Assembly (NCBI RefSeq): GCF_035046505.1
Contig: NC_089824.1
Location: 48,587,774 to 48,651,773, forward strand
Source: Tiliqua scincoides
Taxonomy: Eukaryota > Chordata > Lepidosauria > Squamata > Scincidae
Length of the DNA: 64,000 bases
Reading direction: 5' to 3'
Position numbers and translations under genes: made by a program. Numbering within the stretch: the first letter of the stretch is position 1; the number at the start of each line of letters is the position of its first letter. This document shows positions 47,789 through 58,663 of this stretch, piece after piece. The notes below the pieces were generated by a model. It saw nothing but the letters and a program-made list of their open reading frames with translations, searched no databases and was not told the DNA's origin.

Positions 47789-50700
47789 CTGTAATGAAAA
47801 TGAGCATCTATTAAAACAAACAATCCTGCACATTTTGTCCTAGTCAGCATACAACTCAGAGATACACAGGTGTCAGGTGCTCTTCATACAAAATAATTTG
47901 CTTTCTGGTTTTTTACTATTAAAAAACAAAGTAGCATTTATATAACCCTAGCAGTTACGGGAAAGCAACTACTTTAATAAACTGGTGAAAATGGAGGAAC
48001 ATCACTATATTTATAATACAGGTGCAGCCTATTTATCCACGGATTTTTTGTCTCAATGAGAATGGGGTGGGGGAACTGAAAGTCACACACACCTTTGCCC
48101 TGAGCTGGCATCTCACTCCTTTTCCAGGCAGCCCAAAACACTGCAAAAAGTCTCTGTGTGGCACAGGCAGGGAAATAGCCCTGGAAGAGGCTCCCTTTGC
48201 TAAGGAACAGTAAGACTCCTGGAGCACCTGAGCCAGCAAAGAGACTGAAGAGGGTCGGGAAAACCTCTGCAGCCAGAGCACATGCAGCAAGGTGGAGCGC
48301 TCTTGCTATCTCGCGCTCTCTCTCTAACACACACACACACAGGCAGCTGTGTGTGTGTAGCAACAGAGGGGATTGCTTTAAAAAACCCAGGGAGTGTTTG
48401 CCGAATTGCACCCCCCCCCCCCATGGTGCAGGCTTTCCATGCTCCAGCCTACGGAAACAAAACAGCCCAGCAAGGCTACAATCCTCTTCACACTTTCCTG
48501 GGAGTAAGCCCCATTGACTAGAATGGGACTTCTGAGTAGAAATGCATAGGACTAGACTCTCAAAAGGTCAGCATCCCACCTGTGAAAGAAGTGGGACAGC
48601 TGATAACAGGGAGGGCTGAGAATGGAGGGGGAGGCAGGAGGGTGAGGAGAGGGGATTGCTTTAAAAAACCCAGGGTGTGTTTGCCAGTTCCCCCACCCCC
48701 CAATGATGCAGGCTCTCTGTGCTCCAGCAGACACAAACAAAACGATCCACACTTTCCTGGGAGTAAGCCCCATTGACTACAGTGGGGCTTACTTCTGAGT
48801 AGGCAGGCATAGGACTGGACTCTTAAAAGGTCAGCATCCCACCTGTGAAAGAAGCAGGACAGAAGCGGGAGGACTGAGTACTGAGGGGAGGGGATTGATA
48901 ACAGCTGCCTTAGTTTCCTTCCATCCTGAAGTGTCAGGCTGCAGTGTATTTTCATAACTCTATGGAATTTAGCACAACACATTTTTTGTTAATCACGCCA
49001 AGTCACGGAACAGAACTAATGCAGATAAATAGGCTCCACCTGTAAATATATTTTATCTACAATAACTATATAAGTATATTTCTAGCTAGTTTCCTAAACC
49101 ACTTAAGTGCAAACCAAAGCCATCTGGAAAAAAACAATACCTGGGTAATATTCTATGGATCCAGCACATCCTCAGAACAAGAGACTGATCATTCGGGGCG
49201 GCATCCAGAGTAATGCTTCCGTAGATGGAAGCTTCTTCCAAGAACAGAAAGAGCATTCCGCTCACAATAAAGGGCCCCTTCTGTTCATGCCCAGACTCTG
49301 TGCCAGCAGAATACCACTGCCGTTCTCAGAGGGAGCTTGTGTTCAAGGAGTGCTCTTCTGTTCACAGGAACATTATTCGCAGTGCCACACTTACGTGTTA
49401 TAGATGCACAGATATATGTTCTGAGGTGTGGGAAGCACAGAAAAGAGTCAGCGGGCTCCCTGCACCCCCTGGAAGGTTAACGCTGCTAATAATATTTTTT
49501 TTAAAAGCCCTTTTATCCCTGGCAGTGGTGCAATCATGACAATCGTGTCACTGCCTTCACCATCGCACTGCCCCTTAAGGGGACAGAGACAGGGCTTCCC
49601 TGGCTGGAGTTTCATGACCTCCCAGTTTGGGAACCTCTGTCCTAAGCCATAAAGGGCTTTATAGGTCAAACCCAATACCTTGAATTTGACCTGGAAGCAA
49701 ATTGACAGCTGGTATAATTGCTGCTCCAGTACAATTGCCAGACCAGCGATCTGAAGAACTGAACCATCAAACCCCGGCAACCTCATGGGCTGCTGAGTTC
49801 TGCACTAACTGAAGTTTCCATCTTCAAGGGCAGTCCCAAGTCAAGTGTGTTGCACTAATCTAAATCTTATGATTTTTCAACTTTGAAAATAAATGTACTT
49901 TTATGTATACCTACCCCATCCTCAGAAGGCAGGGAATTCAGAAGCAAAGCAATGGTCTTTTGCAGCAGCTGATGAAACATAAGAAAATGACAGAACAAGG
50001 CTCACATTTAAGTGAAAATCTTCTGTTCACATTAAAGATAGTATTTGGTGAAAATTTCAAATCTTTAGTGCCAGTCCTCTTGCTTATGATGAAGCCAAAC
50101 ACAAGTTGATTTGTGACTTGTGTTTGTATTAAAGGAAACCAAGACAGTTTCCTTAAGCCATAGTAAGTTGGAAAACCTGACATAGAAAACATGGCCAAGA
50201 TGTCTTGGTCCTGAAATCCATTTGTCTCCTACTCCAAAGAAGCTTCCCCACCTTAAAGATCTTTAAATGCATAGTGGAAATGTTATTTGAAACAAGAGCC
50301 AATGTAGTGCAGCAGACTGAAAGTTGGATGACAAAGGTTCAAGTCTGTGTCCAGGCATGAAGCTCACTCAGTAACCTTGGGTAAGCTATTCTCTTCTAGC
50401 TTGACTGGCTTCATAAGATTGTTGTAAAGGTAAAATTAGAAGTATATTGTAACATGCTCTTAGTCTTTAAGAGGGGAAAGAAGAATACAACAAGATAGAG
50501 TTTTGTTTTTGTACCTCATATCATAGAGGAAATTATAATTCTCCTATTACAACGATAACAATGGATACTTAAAGTGCTCTAAACTGGTTTAATCTCTTTC
50601 AGTCCCTAGCCATTCAAAGAATCACATGTTTCATTTGCTTCTAAAGATCATGCAGTCCAGCTACCTCTGCTATGGTATGATCCTCCACATATGAATCCAT

Positions 50701-53700
50701 ATTTAACATCTTCTACAGATTGCCAAACAGAGAACTCTAAAGACTGAAGCTAGAGTGAATGCCCTTCTTCCATTAAATCTGCTTATGAAATGGTATATCA
50801 TTTCAGATTTCATGAATTCTCACTAAGACTTTCTAAATGCCAACCATTGTAATCTTAGTTATGTTCTCATACCTTTATTTTTACTGTACATAGTGGTCGG
50901 GACTGGCAATGCAGAAAGACTTCCAGATGCATTTTGAGAACTGGAGAAATTATGGTTTCACAGCACTGGTTGCAGTAAAGCAATTCTCTGAAATGCATGA
51001 AAAATACCTTTGTTAACAAATGCATTCAGCATCAGTTTCCCTTTGACTCCCTGAAGGGGACTAGGATATGGTATCAACCTTCTGGATGTGATTTTGATCT
51101 TAATCAAAGAGGAAGAACAAAAATTGATATTTTGCCTGCCTGTATTACTTGACATGTCATAATCTCACAGAGTTGTAGGTGGTATTTGCAAGGCAGAACA
51201 GACCGGTGGCTGAGGGTGCTCATTCACCAATTCCCTCATCAAAGCTCCAGGCTCCAAGACCAAAACAAGTCAGGCTTCAGGGAGAAATGGCAGCGAGAGC
51301 TTGGCTGGGATGGAAAACGTTAAGTGACTCTGCCTCTCCCTTCCATCCACTGATCCCACTCTTGCTAAGAAACTTTGTGTTGGATTGTGACCAAGGAGGT
51401 TATGATGGAAAAAGCCATCCATCCCCCTGTTGCTTCTTTCTAGCAACGTTCTTTCCTAGCACACTGCTTCAGAATATCAACAGCCACAGAACAACAACAG
51501 AGCACATGTTTGGCACGCAGCAGGTTCAACCCTTGGCATCTCCAATAGAGCTGGGAATGACCCCTGTCTGAAACCCTGAAGAGCTGCTTCCAGTCAGTGT
51601 AGATAATACTGAGCTAGACAGACCAGTGGTTTGACTTGATGGGAGGTAGTGTCATATGCTCATAACGTGTAGCTTTTGTGCTGGTTATTGTGACCCACAA
51701 CCGTTGTTCCCCCCAATACCCCTATCCAAGCTTTCTCCACTTTTTGGTTAAGTTACATGATCCACTGCTCATATAATTTGACCAAATGGTGACAGAAGGC
51801 TGGATGTGGCTTAGGAGAACTCATGGCTGAATCCTATGGGCATGTTATACTAGCAGAACATGCATTCGGCGAGCCTAACACTGTTACCCTGCACATGCCT
51901 GATCTCGTCTGATCTCGCAAGCTAAGCAGGGTCAGGCCTGGTTAGTACTTGGATGGGAGATCACCTGGGAATACCAGGTGCTGTAGGCTTATACCATAGT
52001 CTTTCGAGACTGAAGGTTGCCAACCAACACACTTTATAGCAAATGCAACTGTGCCAGTGAGGGCAGCCTGGCTGCCACCACTAGCAGTAAGCAGCCGGGT
52101 CCATGATGCCCACCAATGCGGGTAAGGCAATGCAGGGGATGGAACAGGGCAAGGGGAGGGTGGGTGTATGTGGAATGGGGAGGAGATGGGGCAGGGAGGA
52201 GGACAGATTGGGCCCAAGAATCCTAAACCCCTTCCTGGGCCTGAACCTCCTTAATGGATCAATGAGGACCTGAGCCAGCAATATTGCTGGTGCACGTGTG
52301 AGTTGACCCATAGCAGCTGGTGGAGTTTACCCTGGGCTGGACAAGGAAACATATGTTCCCATACCCCAAGGAGACTTGGGCTGCCTAAGACCACCTGTTC
52401 CTTTCTAATGCCCTCTTATGCTGCCTGTGCCTGCAGGGTGGGTGAGGGAGAAGGAAAAATGGACTTTCTTGTTAAAACCTAATGCAGATCATTCTGGGCG
52501 TGAGGCAGAATTGTTTCTATGGTGTTTTATTTTTTCCCTATGTAGCTACATTGGTCATTCTGCCCAAAACAAAACAAAAAAACGGTTACATTAAAATATG
52601 AAATATTTCAGTCTCCCACAACTTTTGAAAACAACTTTCTTTTCTTCTCAGGTGAAATTACAAGCAAAAAATGTTGCTACACCTTGACCATAGTTTGGTG
52701 GGGCCTGGTGTGCATAATTGCCCAACTCCGCACTGAAGGACATGTCCTCTTATCCCATCAGTGCTACATTTCTTTAGGAGTCTTTGGTGGGAAACTATGT
52801 CAAAAGATTTTTTTAGACTCAGGATTGCCCTTATCTGTATGCTATTTGAAACAAGCATGTTCTTACCTGTCTTGTGGATGCTGCTCTACTTTTCCATTGC
52901 CACATCTGTTACATGTAGGCCAGGAAAAAGCAGTTCTCTCATCAATGCCAGCAATAGTGCCTGGAAGAAAAAGAGAGACATTGTGAATTTCCTTAATCTA
53001 TTGATTATGGCTACCTTGAGTCAATTTGGCTTTATAGTTGCCTTTTTTTTCCCTAGGCAAAGCAATGCCATTAGCTTTTTGTAAAAGTAAATGAAAAACA
53101 ACCAACTCGGGTATATTACAACTCACTTCACAAAAAATTCCTTCCATTGAACTATTAGAAAGTAACATTTGGACGCTATTTATTTTACTTTCAAAGTGTT
53201 AAAAACAATAACCTGCCAGATAATATTTTTTTACTCCTCTCTCTCTCCCTCTTTCCACATCAGAGAGCAAATGTTCTTAGTCATATTGTTTTATTCTGAA
53301 ATGTGAAAAGTTCTAGGGTGAAAAAACACAGGCAACAGGCAGTTTTCTTAAAACAATCACATTGGTATGACACCAAGAGTTTCTCTATGTATATATATGT
53401 GATTGGGAACCAAAATCTGCTTAAAAAAAATATCTGAGATACGTGACTAGAAAACATTAGGAAACTGAAGGCCAGAGATATTTTGGATCACTAATAAGCA
53501 TTGTGCTAAGTATTATAAATCAAGTAAATTGGGTATTTATGGGAAGGCCAGTAAAAAGATTTAGAACAATGGAGATGTGTTGAGCCAAGCAATAAACGTT
53601 AAAGATGTAGCACTGTTTGCAAGCAAACATACACACTTCAGTAATCGGGGACACCTGCAAATAAATGGATTACAATTAGCAGACCTAATCCCTGTTGAAT

Positions 53701-56700
53701 TGCATAAGAATTGGTCAATCCCATGACATATTAAAATTCAGGGGCACCAAGACTGAAAATGTTTGTGTGTACTGTGCAGCACTAGTAGGACGCTTGATTG
53801 AATGGAACAGGCCGGTGGGGAAAAGGGGGCAATCTGAAAGAGACATTTGTGTTTATTGATGTGCAGTTTCACAGGCATCTTGACAATTATTGCAAATTGC
53901 TTTTATGGAAGCCTGAAAGAACTGTTTTGCCTGAAAAGCAAAAACAGACTATAGTGAGAAACAGACATGTACAGGTCTGCAGATTTGATTTATTTATAAC
54001 ATTTGGGTTTCATCCTTTCTCCATGGACCTCAGAGAGGAATCTACCAGGTTTTTCCAATTCATCCTCATTGCAGCCTTGCAAGATAACTTAAGTTGAGTA
54101 GTAACTTGTCCAAGGCACACCCCCATTCTCCAAGCTACATGCCTGAGCCCAACGCTCTTATCTATTAAACCACTTGGGATCTCAAGCTAACATTTAAAAT
54201 GAGAATAATGCAAGAATTAAGCCTGAAACAAAACATGTGGGCTGCAGTGCTGTGCTCACTTGTCAGGGTGTAAGCCCTGAATGGGACTTCTCTCTGAGTA
54301 AAGAAACATAGGACTGCACTGAAAGTGACCTACAATAGAAGGGATTTTTTAAAATCAACAGACACCATGATCCAGAGGTTGGTGGGGAGTGAGCTATCCT
54401 TCATGCACACAGCAACATCATGTCACTGTAATAATATCCTCTGAAGTACATGGGAGACTTTGGCATGCAGAAGAGGAAAACGCTTCTGTGGGAAACCATG
54501 ACTCTCAGGGCCAAGTTCTAATCACAGAGCTCCAATATACCTTCCAGTCCTCTAAACCTGGATTAGGGTGTAGTAGAGCAAGGTGTCCGACTCCTTCCTT
54601 CCCCTCCCAAGCTTAACCTCCCTCTCAGGCTATTAGTTGCAGAGGAGAAAATTCATGGGTGCAAAAACTGTTCCTGTAGTTTTCCTTTCCATGGCTCAGC
54701 CTTAGAGCAAAGTCCTACTCAGACTCTGGGACTGTGGGGGAGGGTGCCTCAATGGTGCTGCAGTGATTGTGGGGCATGGGGACCCAGGGGCCTTTTGCTT
54801 ACCTGGAGAGCCTCCTGCAGGATCTCAGGTGGGCTCACAGCCCCCTCCAGTGTCCTCAGCTCTTAGAGCAATGGAAGGCAATTTGTACTGGAGCTGCTGC
54901 CACAGAAATGTTAGAAACTGAATGCGGGATACATTCTATCACATATATTTGGGGATATGTTCTCTTTCCACAACTGTCAGTGAGAGTGGCCAAGGACACA
55001 GTCAGGGGACCACACAAGCCACCAATAAAAACTTTCCATTTCATTTGGTCTCAGGAACTCAGCAATTTGATTCTGTCAGATTGCTGTTCCTCTGCCTGCA
55101 CTGCCTGCCAGTTCATTTCCAGGCACAATTCAAGCTATAAAGATCTTGACAGTTTTGGACCAGGGTATGTGAGGGGGCCCTCCTTTGAGAGCAGCCCTAA
55201 CTAAATTCAGGTTGGTAGCAACAAAGGACAGGGTCTTCTGTGTTGCAGCACCAATTTTATGCAATTTCCTCCTGGTCAAATTAAGGACTATGCCCTCTCA
55301 GGAGGCATTCTGGCAGGGACTAAAAGGTTTTCTTTTTTCAGGTAACATTACTAACTTAGTTTTGGTCTGCATACTGCTAATTTTGCTATTTTTGGATTAT
55401 TATTATTATTTGGATTATTATTATTGCTGCAGCTGCATTTTATGTGTGTGTGTGTGTGCGCGCGCGCACACACACGCTGTCTTCTGTGTTTTTCTTACCT
55501 TTTATCGTTTTTGCATATTTATCTCTGTATTTAAAGACCACTGTAAGTTGCCATGGGCATCCATTAGTTGCGGGGAAGGGCAGAGTATAAATCTTTTAAG
55601 TAAATAAATCCTGCAGAAAAATAGAAGGGCCATCTGAGCACAGCCCAAATCCCCACTGGTCATCCTTCAATCAATGCGTGCATGCGCACCACCTTTTAGT
55701 AGGCTTTAAATTCCCAGAACACTCCACTTCAGATGAGACCCTGAGACACCCACACACTCTAAGCAGAACCTACCATTCTATGAGGATAAAAGGGAGGGGG
55801 GCCTACATAACCCGCCCTGAACAAGCTGAAAGAAGGGCAACATTTAAAAAGTAATAAAAACAACACACATTTCAAGTAGGCAAAAGTCTCAGTAATGCTT
55901 CCCCCCAAGAGAATTGTACTAACCTCTTACAGTACAAACAGAATTGGCTAGAGTTGCAGAATCCAGCTCATCTAGTTTGACAGGGCCAGTCAGTTCAGTG
56001 ATGTCAGAACCAGCAGCACTACACAAAAGGGGCTTTTGTAACAAGAGAACGGTACGTTCAATGCAAATAATCCTACCTGCCAACAGAGACATTTTGATAT
56101 GTTACAGTAACAAGGAAAAAGGTAATCATGTTAATTGTCTGGGCCAATAAAGACAATGTTCCCAGCCAGACTTTCACGAAGCATGATTAGGTCTGGTTAA
56201 CGCAACTCTGAAAATGAAGCACTCATTATGTTCTCAGTAAGCAAAGAGGATTCCAGTCCAAGTCACCTCGAAATGTCATGTAAAGAGGGGAAGAAATTTT
56301 TCTGCCTTCTGGTGGCTTGCAGATTTTTTTTTTCTTACATTCTTGCCAGGCTGTTCAGAGGTTAGACATGTTGCACTTTGCTCCCAAAGCAGAACAGCCA
56401 AACCTTTGCCCAGCAAAGTATCACGTGGGTGATTCGGTAGATCTGGAAGCATGTCAGGAAACTTTTATAAGTAGGTCAGTAGCTCAAAACACGGCAGAGC
56501 TCTGCAGTGACCAAAGGCCATTGTCATCTATTGATTAACTTGCCCTGAATGTGATTACAGTCCAATCTAATTCTTTGCAGTAGATGCAAGAATAGCAATT
56601 AATAGTATGTTGACAAAATTAGATGGCTGCAGGAAGGCAGAGTTTTTTAAAATGAAAGGAGGGTAGATAAACTGGGTCACTATATTTGTATGGGCAATTT

Positions 56701-57781
56701 GGCCAGGGTACTGAAGTTAATATGCTGGAGGAAAGGAAGCTTTAAGACTTCCTGCACTTTGTGGAAGTTTGCCTTTGACACATGCCCCAAGCACAAACGC
56801 TTTTTTAGGATGTGAGACACAGCGGCACTTGAAGGGTAACATACATGTATTTCTGGAAATAAAGATGGATGTAGGCCAGGAACACTCAAGGGCAGTCTAA
56901 AGAGCTCTCTTTGCAGAGAGAAACATGGGTCACTTTTGCTCCTAAAGTTACTTTTCCACACATCTTAAGCCATGTGGTCTCCAATATGCAGGTGGTCTCT
57001 AAGTATGCAGAATTAGACTCTAAACCAGTGATTTTCAACCTTTTCCATCTCATGGCACACTGACAAGGCACTAAAATGGTCAAGGCACACCACCAGGTTT
57101 TTGACAATTGACAAGGCACACCATGCTGCCAGTGGGGGCTCACATCTCCCATTGGCCCTATTAATAAATGACCTTCTCCCAAATTCCTGTGGCACACCTG
57201 TGGACCACTCGCAGTACACCAGTGTGCCATGGCACAGTGGTTGAAAATGGCTGTTCTAAACTATGTCCATCCTACAAAGGTAGTTTCCTACAACTTGTGA
57301 AAGCCAAGCTGGCAGGTTTTTTTTTTCATTGTAGCTATTGTATTAGAGCAATCAGAGCTGTACTGTTTTTTCCCCCCAAAGGAATGGGAAAGATATAATA
57401 AGGAATACTGTTAATCCACAGTTGCAGAGCTTCTGAAATTGGGTGGATTGAGCATATGGTTCATTTTGATTTGCAATCTAGATCTTCTTCAGGTTATATT
57501 TTTGTAATGACATGAGGAAGCATCGAGATCTTGTAAAAGTTGATAGGATCCCACTTGCTCAAGCACTTACCATTTCCACACAGAGCATCCTTAAAGAAAA
57601 CAGCACAGGGGTGTGTGTTCTTGACTGCCTCCGTCACTTCCACATCAACCTCACATGAAGAAGCAACACAGACTGGCAGGGTTTTGGGTGTTCCAGGACT
57701 GACCTCAGCCTCATTCTGCAGGGAGGAATCAGTCACAAACAACCAAAACTGTCTTTGATTCAAAGAAGGGCTATTGGTTAC
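47657..57781 (-). CDS. SPIDR: SPIDR, C-terminal part: last six coding exons
   Basis: SPIDR (KIAA0146) is a nuclear scaffold that links BLM helicase and RAD51 at recombination intermediates. Six minus-strand exons join in one frame to give 253 codons including the stop; all borders are GT/AG and all phases agree. The order is 57571-57781, 55924-56076, 52867-52960, 50873-50987, 49915-49968, 47657-47788. Human SPIDR is about 915 aa, so this is roughly its last quarter. Seen: GRIICIERTVLLLQKPLLC, LDELDSATLANSVCTVRG, a paired CxxC unit (CNRC, then CNQC 16 residues later), SPVLKMHLEVFLHCQSRP and the C-terminus YEVKSVLGKEVGFLYCYVHS...GLEEIVLPDAGRN. Identity rests on the match to recalled human C-terminal sequence and on synteny, since SPIDR is the convergent neighbour of CEBPD in mammals. 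Upstream exons are presumably beyond 64000. Confidence 0.9.
48019..49036. mobile_element. Composite DNA element, about 1.0 kb, with internal 280-bp duplication
   Basis: Outer ends CAGGTGCAGCCTATTTATCC and GATAAATAGGCTCCACCTG are inverted repeats (about 17 of 19). Inside, a block starting GGGGATTGCTTTAAAAAACC, containing a short palindromic repeat and ending GGTCAGCATCCCACCTGTGA, occurs twice (about 48367-48600 and 48652-48875). Between them lies AGGGCTGAGAATGGAGG. An AC tract is at 48328-48345. It lies in the SPIDR region between exons 47788 and 49915. No transposase seen. Confidence 0.7.
49440..49860. mobile_element. hAT-like end and an adjoining LINE-like fragment
   Basis: CAGTTTGGGAACCTCTG at about 49622-49638 looks like a hAT end. 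The following AAGGGCTTTATAGGTCAAAC, CTTGAATTTGACCTGGAAGC and TGCTGAGTTCTGCACTAACT form a block found in many squamate genomes; its family was not settled. It ends about 55 bp before SPIDR exon E. Confidence 0.45.
49915..49968 (-). CDS. SPIDR: SPIDR exon E of window (54 bp)
   Basis: Acceptor tttcatcag, donor GATGGG|gtaggt. Eighteen whole codons, LLQKTIALLLNSLPSEDG, bridge the flanking exons exactly. It was found by looking for the missing LLQ...EDG segment. Confidence 0.9.
50300..50460 (+). mobile_element. Old tRNA-derived SINE
   Basis: CCAATGTAGTGCAGCAGACT, AAAGGTTCAAGTCTGTGTCC (box B) and AAGCTCACTCAGTAACCTTG, then TTGGGTAAGC. A diverged copy of the SINE type seen at 35745, opposite strand. 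Confidence 0.65.
50873..50987 (-). CDS. SPIDR: SPIDR exon D of window (second CxxC)
   Basis: Acceptor gcatttcag, donor ATAAAG|gtatga; 115 bp. It encodes ELLYCNQCCETIISPVLKMH and LEVFLHCQSRPLCTVKIK, the second cysteine pair and the following strand/helix region. Confidence 0.92.
51490..51690 (+). mobile_element. tRNA-derived SINE with CR1-like tail
   Basis: AGCACATGTTTGGCACGCAG and CAGGTTCAACCCTTGGCATC hold a tRNA-like head (box B GGTTCAACC, about 51523-51531). It is followed by CTGAAGAGCTGCTTCCAGTC, then GAGCTAGACAGACCAGTGGT and TTGACTTGATGGG, similar to the CR1 tail region at 1040-1120. It is missing part of the 5' end or diverged there. Confidence 0.65.
51873..52024 (+). mobile_element. 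5S rRNA-derived SINE with LINE tail
   Basis: 51873-51990 is a near full-length 5S rRNA: CTGATCTCGTCTGATCTCG, AAGCTAAGCAGGGTC, CCTGGTTAGTACTTGGATGG and CCTGGGAATACCAGGTGCTG match canonical vertebrate 5S with few changes. Most changes fall in bases 6-30. The pol III internal control region (box A, intermediate element, box C) is almost unchanged. 51991-52024 is ATACCATAGTCTTTCGAGAC and TGAAGGTTGCCAAC, the tail of the LINE at 30190-30697. A free 5S gene would end in a T run; here it is joined to the tail, so this is a SINE. Known 5S-headed SINEs (SINE3 class) follow this plan. Confidence 0.88.
52030..52330. repeat. Family 3 MITE, copy
   Basis: AACTGTGCCAGTGAGGGCAG at one end, a GGAGGAGATGGGG-rich core, and GGACCTGAGCCAGCAATATT near the other end, as in the other copies. 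Confidence 0.5.
52715..52835 (-). mobile_element. CR1 LINE fragment next to SPIDR exon C
   Basis: The minus strand reads SLKKSFDIVSHQRLLKKCST and DGIRGHVLQ, aligned with CR1 FQKAFDTVPHQRLLKKLHSQGIRGQVL. It lies about 30 bp downstream of the SPIDR donor at 52866. Confidence 0.75.
52867..52960 (-). CDS. SPIDR: SPIDR exon C of window (first CxxC)
   Basis: Acceptor tcttccag, donor GACAG|gtaaga; 94 bp. It encodes GTIAGIDERTAFSWPTCNRC followed by GNGKVEQHPQD. It carries the first cysteine pair of a likely zinc ribbon. Confidence 0.9.
53985..54185 (-). mobile_element. Old tRNA-derived SINE
   Basis: Minus strand: AAGTGGTTTAATAGATAAGA, then TTGGGCTCAGGCATGTAGC (diverged box B) and GTGCCTTGGACAAG, TTGCAAGGCTGCAATGAGGA. 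Same type as the copy at 35745, more diverged. Confidence 0.55.
54241..54322. repeat. Short palindromic repeat, diverged copy
   Basis: gctgcagtgctgtgctcacttg...GTAAGCCCTGAATGGGACTT...CTGAGTAAAGAAACATAGGA. Confidence 0.65.
55030..55610 (+). mobile_element. L2 LINE 3' fragment
   Basis: CACTGCCTGCCAGTTCATTT, CCAGGCACAATTCAAGC, GACCAGGGTATGTGAGGG and GGTCTTCTGTGTTGCAGCAC correspond to the LHWLP..RAQFK..GPGY..AFSVVAPT region of the better copy at 4880. The frame is broken in several places. A TG/CG/CA dinucleotide tract lies at 55442-55476. It ends about 310 bp before SPIDR exon B. Confidence 0.7.
55924..56076 (-). CDS. SPIDR: SPIDR exon B of window
   Basis: Acceptor gttggcag, donor AAGAG|gttagt; 153 bp. 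It encodes RIICIERTVLLLQKPLLC and VKLDELDSATLANSVCTVR. A second AG four bases further in would shift the frame, so the upstream one is the acceptor. Confidence 0.9.
57026..57253. mobile_element. Non-autonomous hAT element with 8-bp target duplication
   Basis: 228 bp. Ends CAGTGATTTTCAACCTTTTC and CAGTGGTTGAAAATGGCTG are inverted repeats with a small offset. Flanks are CTCTAAAC (57018-57025) and TTCTAAAC (57254-57261), 7 of 8. Direct internal copies of CAAGGCACACCA occur at about 57090 and 57112. Confidence 0.85.
57571..57781 (-). CDS. SPIDR: SPIDR exon A of window
   Basis: Minus-strand acceptor ccattcctag, donor AAATG|gtaagt; 211 bp. It encodes VTNSPSLNQRQFWLFVTDSS and ends HPCAVFFKDALCGNG. 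Confidence 0.88.
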
Positions 57782-58049
57782 CTAGGAATGGAAAAGAAAA
57801 GCATAATATATACAAGTATTCTCTGTCTCTCTGTCAAATTTGGCAGACCTTCTGCCACTATCATAGTCTCCTAGGATCTACACTTGCTGTTTCACAGGCA
57901 TAATTCTGAAGTGTGTAATAGCAGTGATAAGGGAGATAGACAGAGTTATGATATTCGTGCATGCAAGTGCTGCCGCCCCAAGTTTGCCTCCCTCCCCACC
58001 TGGGAGATTCCCTGTTCCTCCCTGTCCCATTCTTCCTCTGCCGCCATCA

Positions 58050-58575
58050 CACTTTTCTGTGCAAGTCCAGCAGTGGGCCTTCCGGCACTGCCACCAGTTT
58101 TGGTAGTGCCCTCAAAATGCCTGCTGGTGGTGGGCTGCATGTGCCACCAGACAGCATTTTACAACAGTGGAACTCTATTCTGCTATCATAAACACCTGCA
58201 CACACTGGCCCAATTCCTGATTGGACTGGGCAATCAGTAGTCCGGATGTTCAGGCCTGGGAGAGAGGATAGGATACAGCTGAGGCCTCCTCTGCCAATCC
58301 TCTCCTCTCCCAGGCCTGATTCTGCCTTCCAACACCCTGAAATACCCACCTCTGTTTCGCCCTCCCCAAGCCCCTGCGCCACTCAGCACTTTCTTACCTC
58401 AGCCAGCAGCTGCTCCTTCAGATGCAGTGCTGGCGGGCCGGCATAGGTCATGCTGCCAGTGTCACCTTCACTACAGTAGTCACAAATATACTTTACAGAA
58501 CATTTGCAACACTCTAGATTGGTGTAGCAGCAGCTGCTGCGCCGGCAGAAGATTTTGATAGGATTGCGCTGTAAA
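58050..58575. repeat. Family 3 MITE, copy
   Basis: CCTCTCCCAGGCCTGATTCTGCC, TTACAGAACATTTGCAACAC and AGATTTTGATAGGATTGCGC match the blocks in 27090-27632, in the same order. Confidence 0.55.
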
Positions 58576-58663
58576 TGTTTTACTGCTTTTGCAAAATGGG
58601 GTCTTGGAAGCATCTATATGACCAACACCAAAGGACGCATGCATAATTTTCCAGACTGAAATA

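Noticed and set aside
48320-48350. Alternating AC/TG tract as a Z-DNA regulatory site
   Set aside because: An ordinary short dinucleotide repeat inside a mobile element; nothing supports a function.
51873-51990. A functional 5S rRNA gene
   Set aside because: Bases 6-30 differ from 5S, there is no T-run terminator, and the sequence continues into a LINE tail, so it is a SINE.
52658-52858. A possible extra SPIDR exon on the minus strand
   Set aside because: The reading SLKKSFDIVSHQRLLKKC is CR1 reverse transcriptase; the real exon is next to it at 52867-52960.
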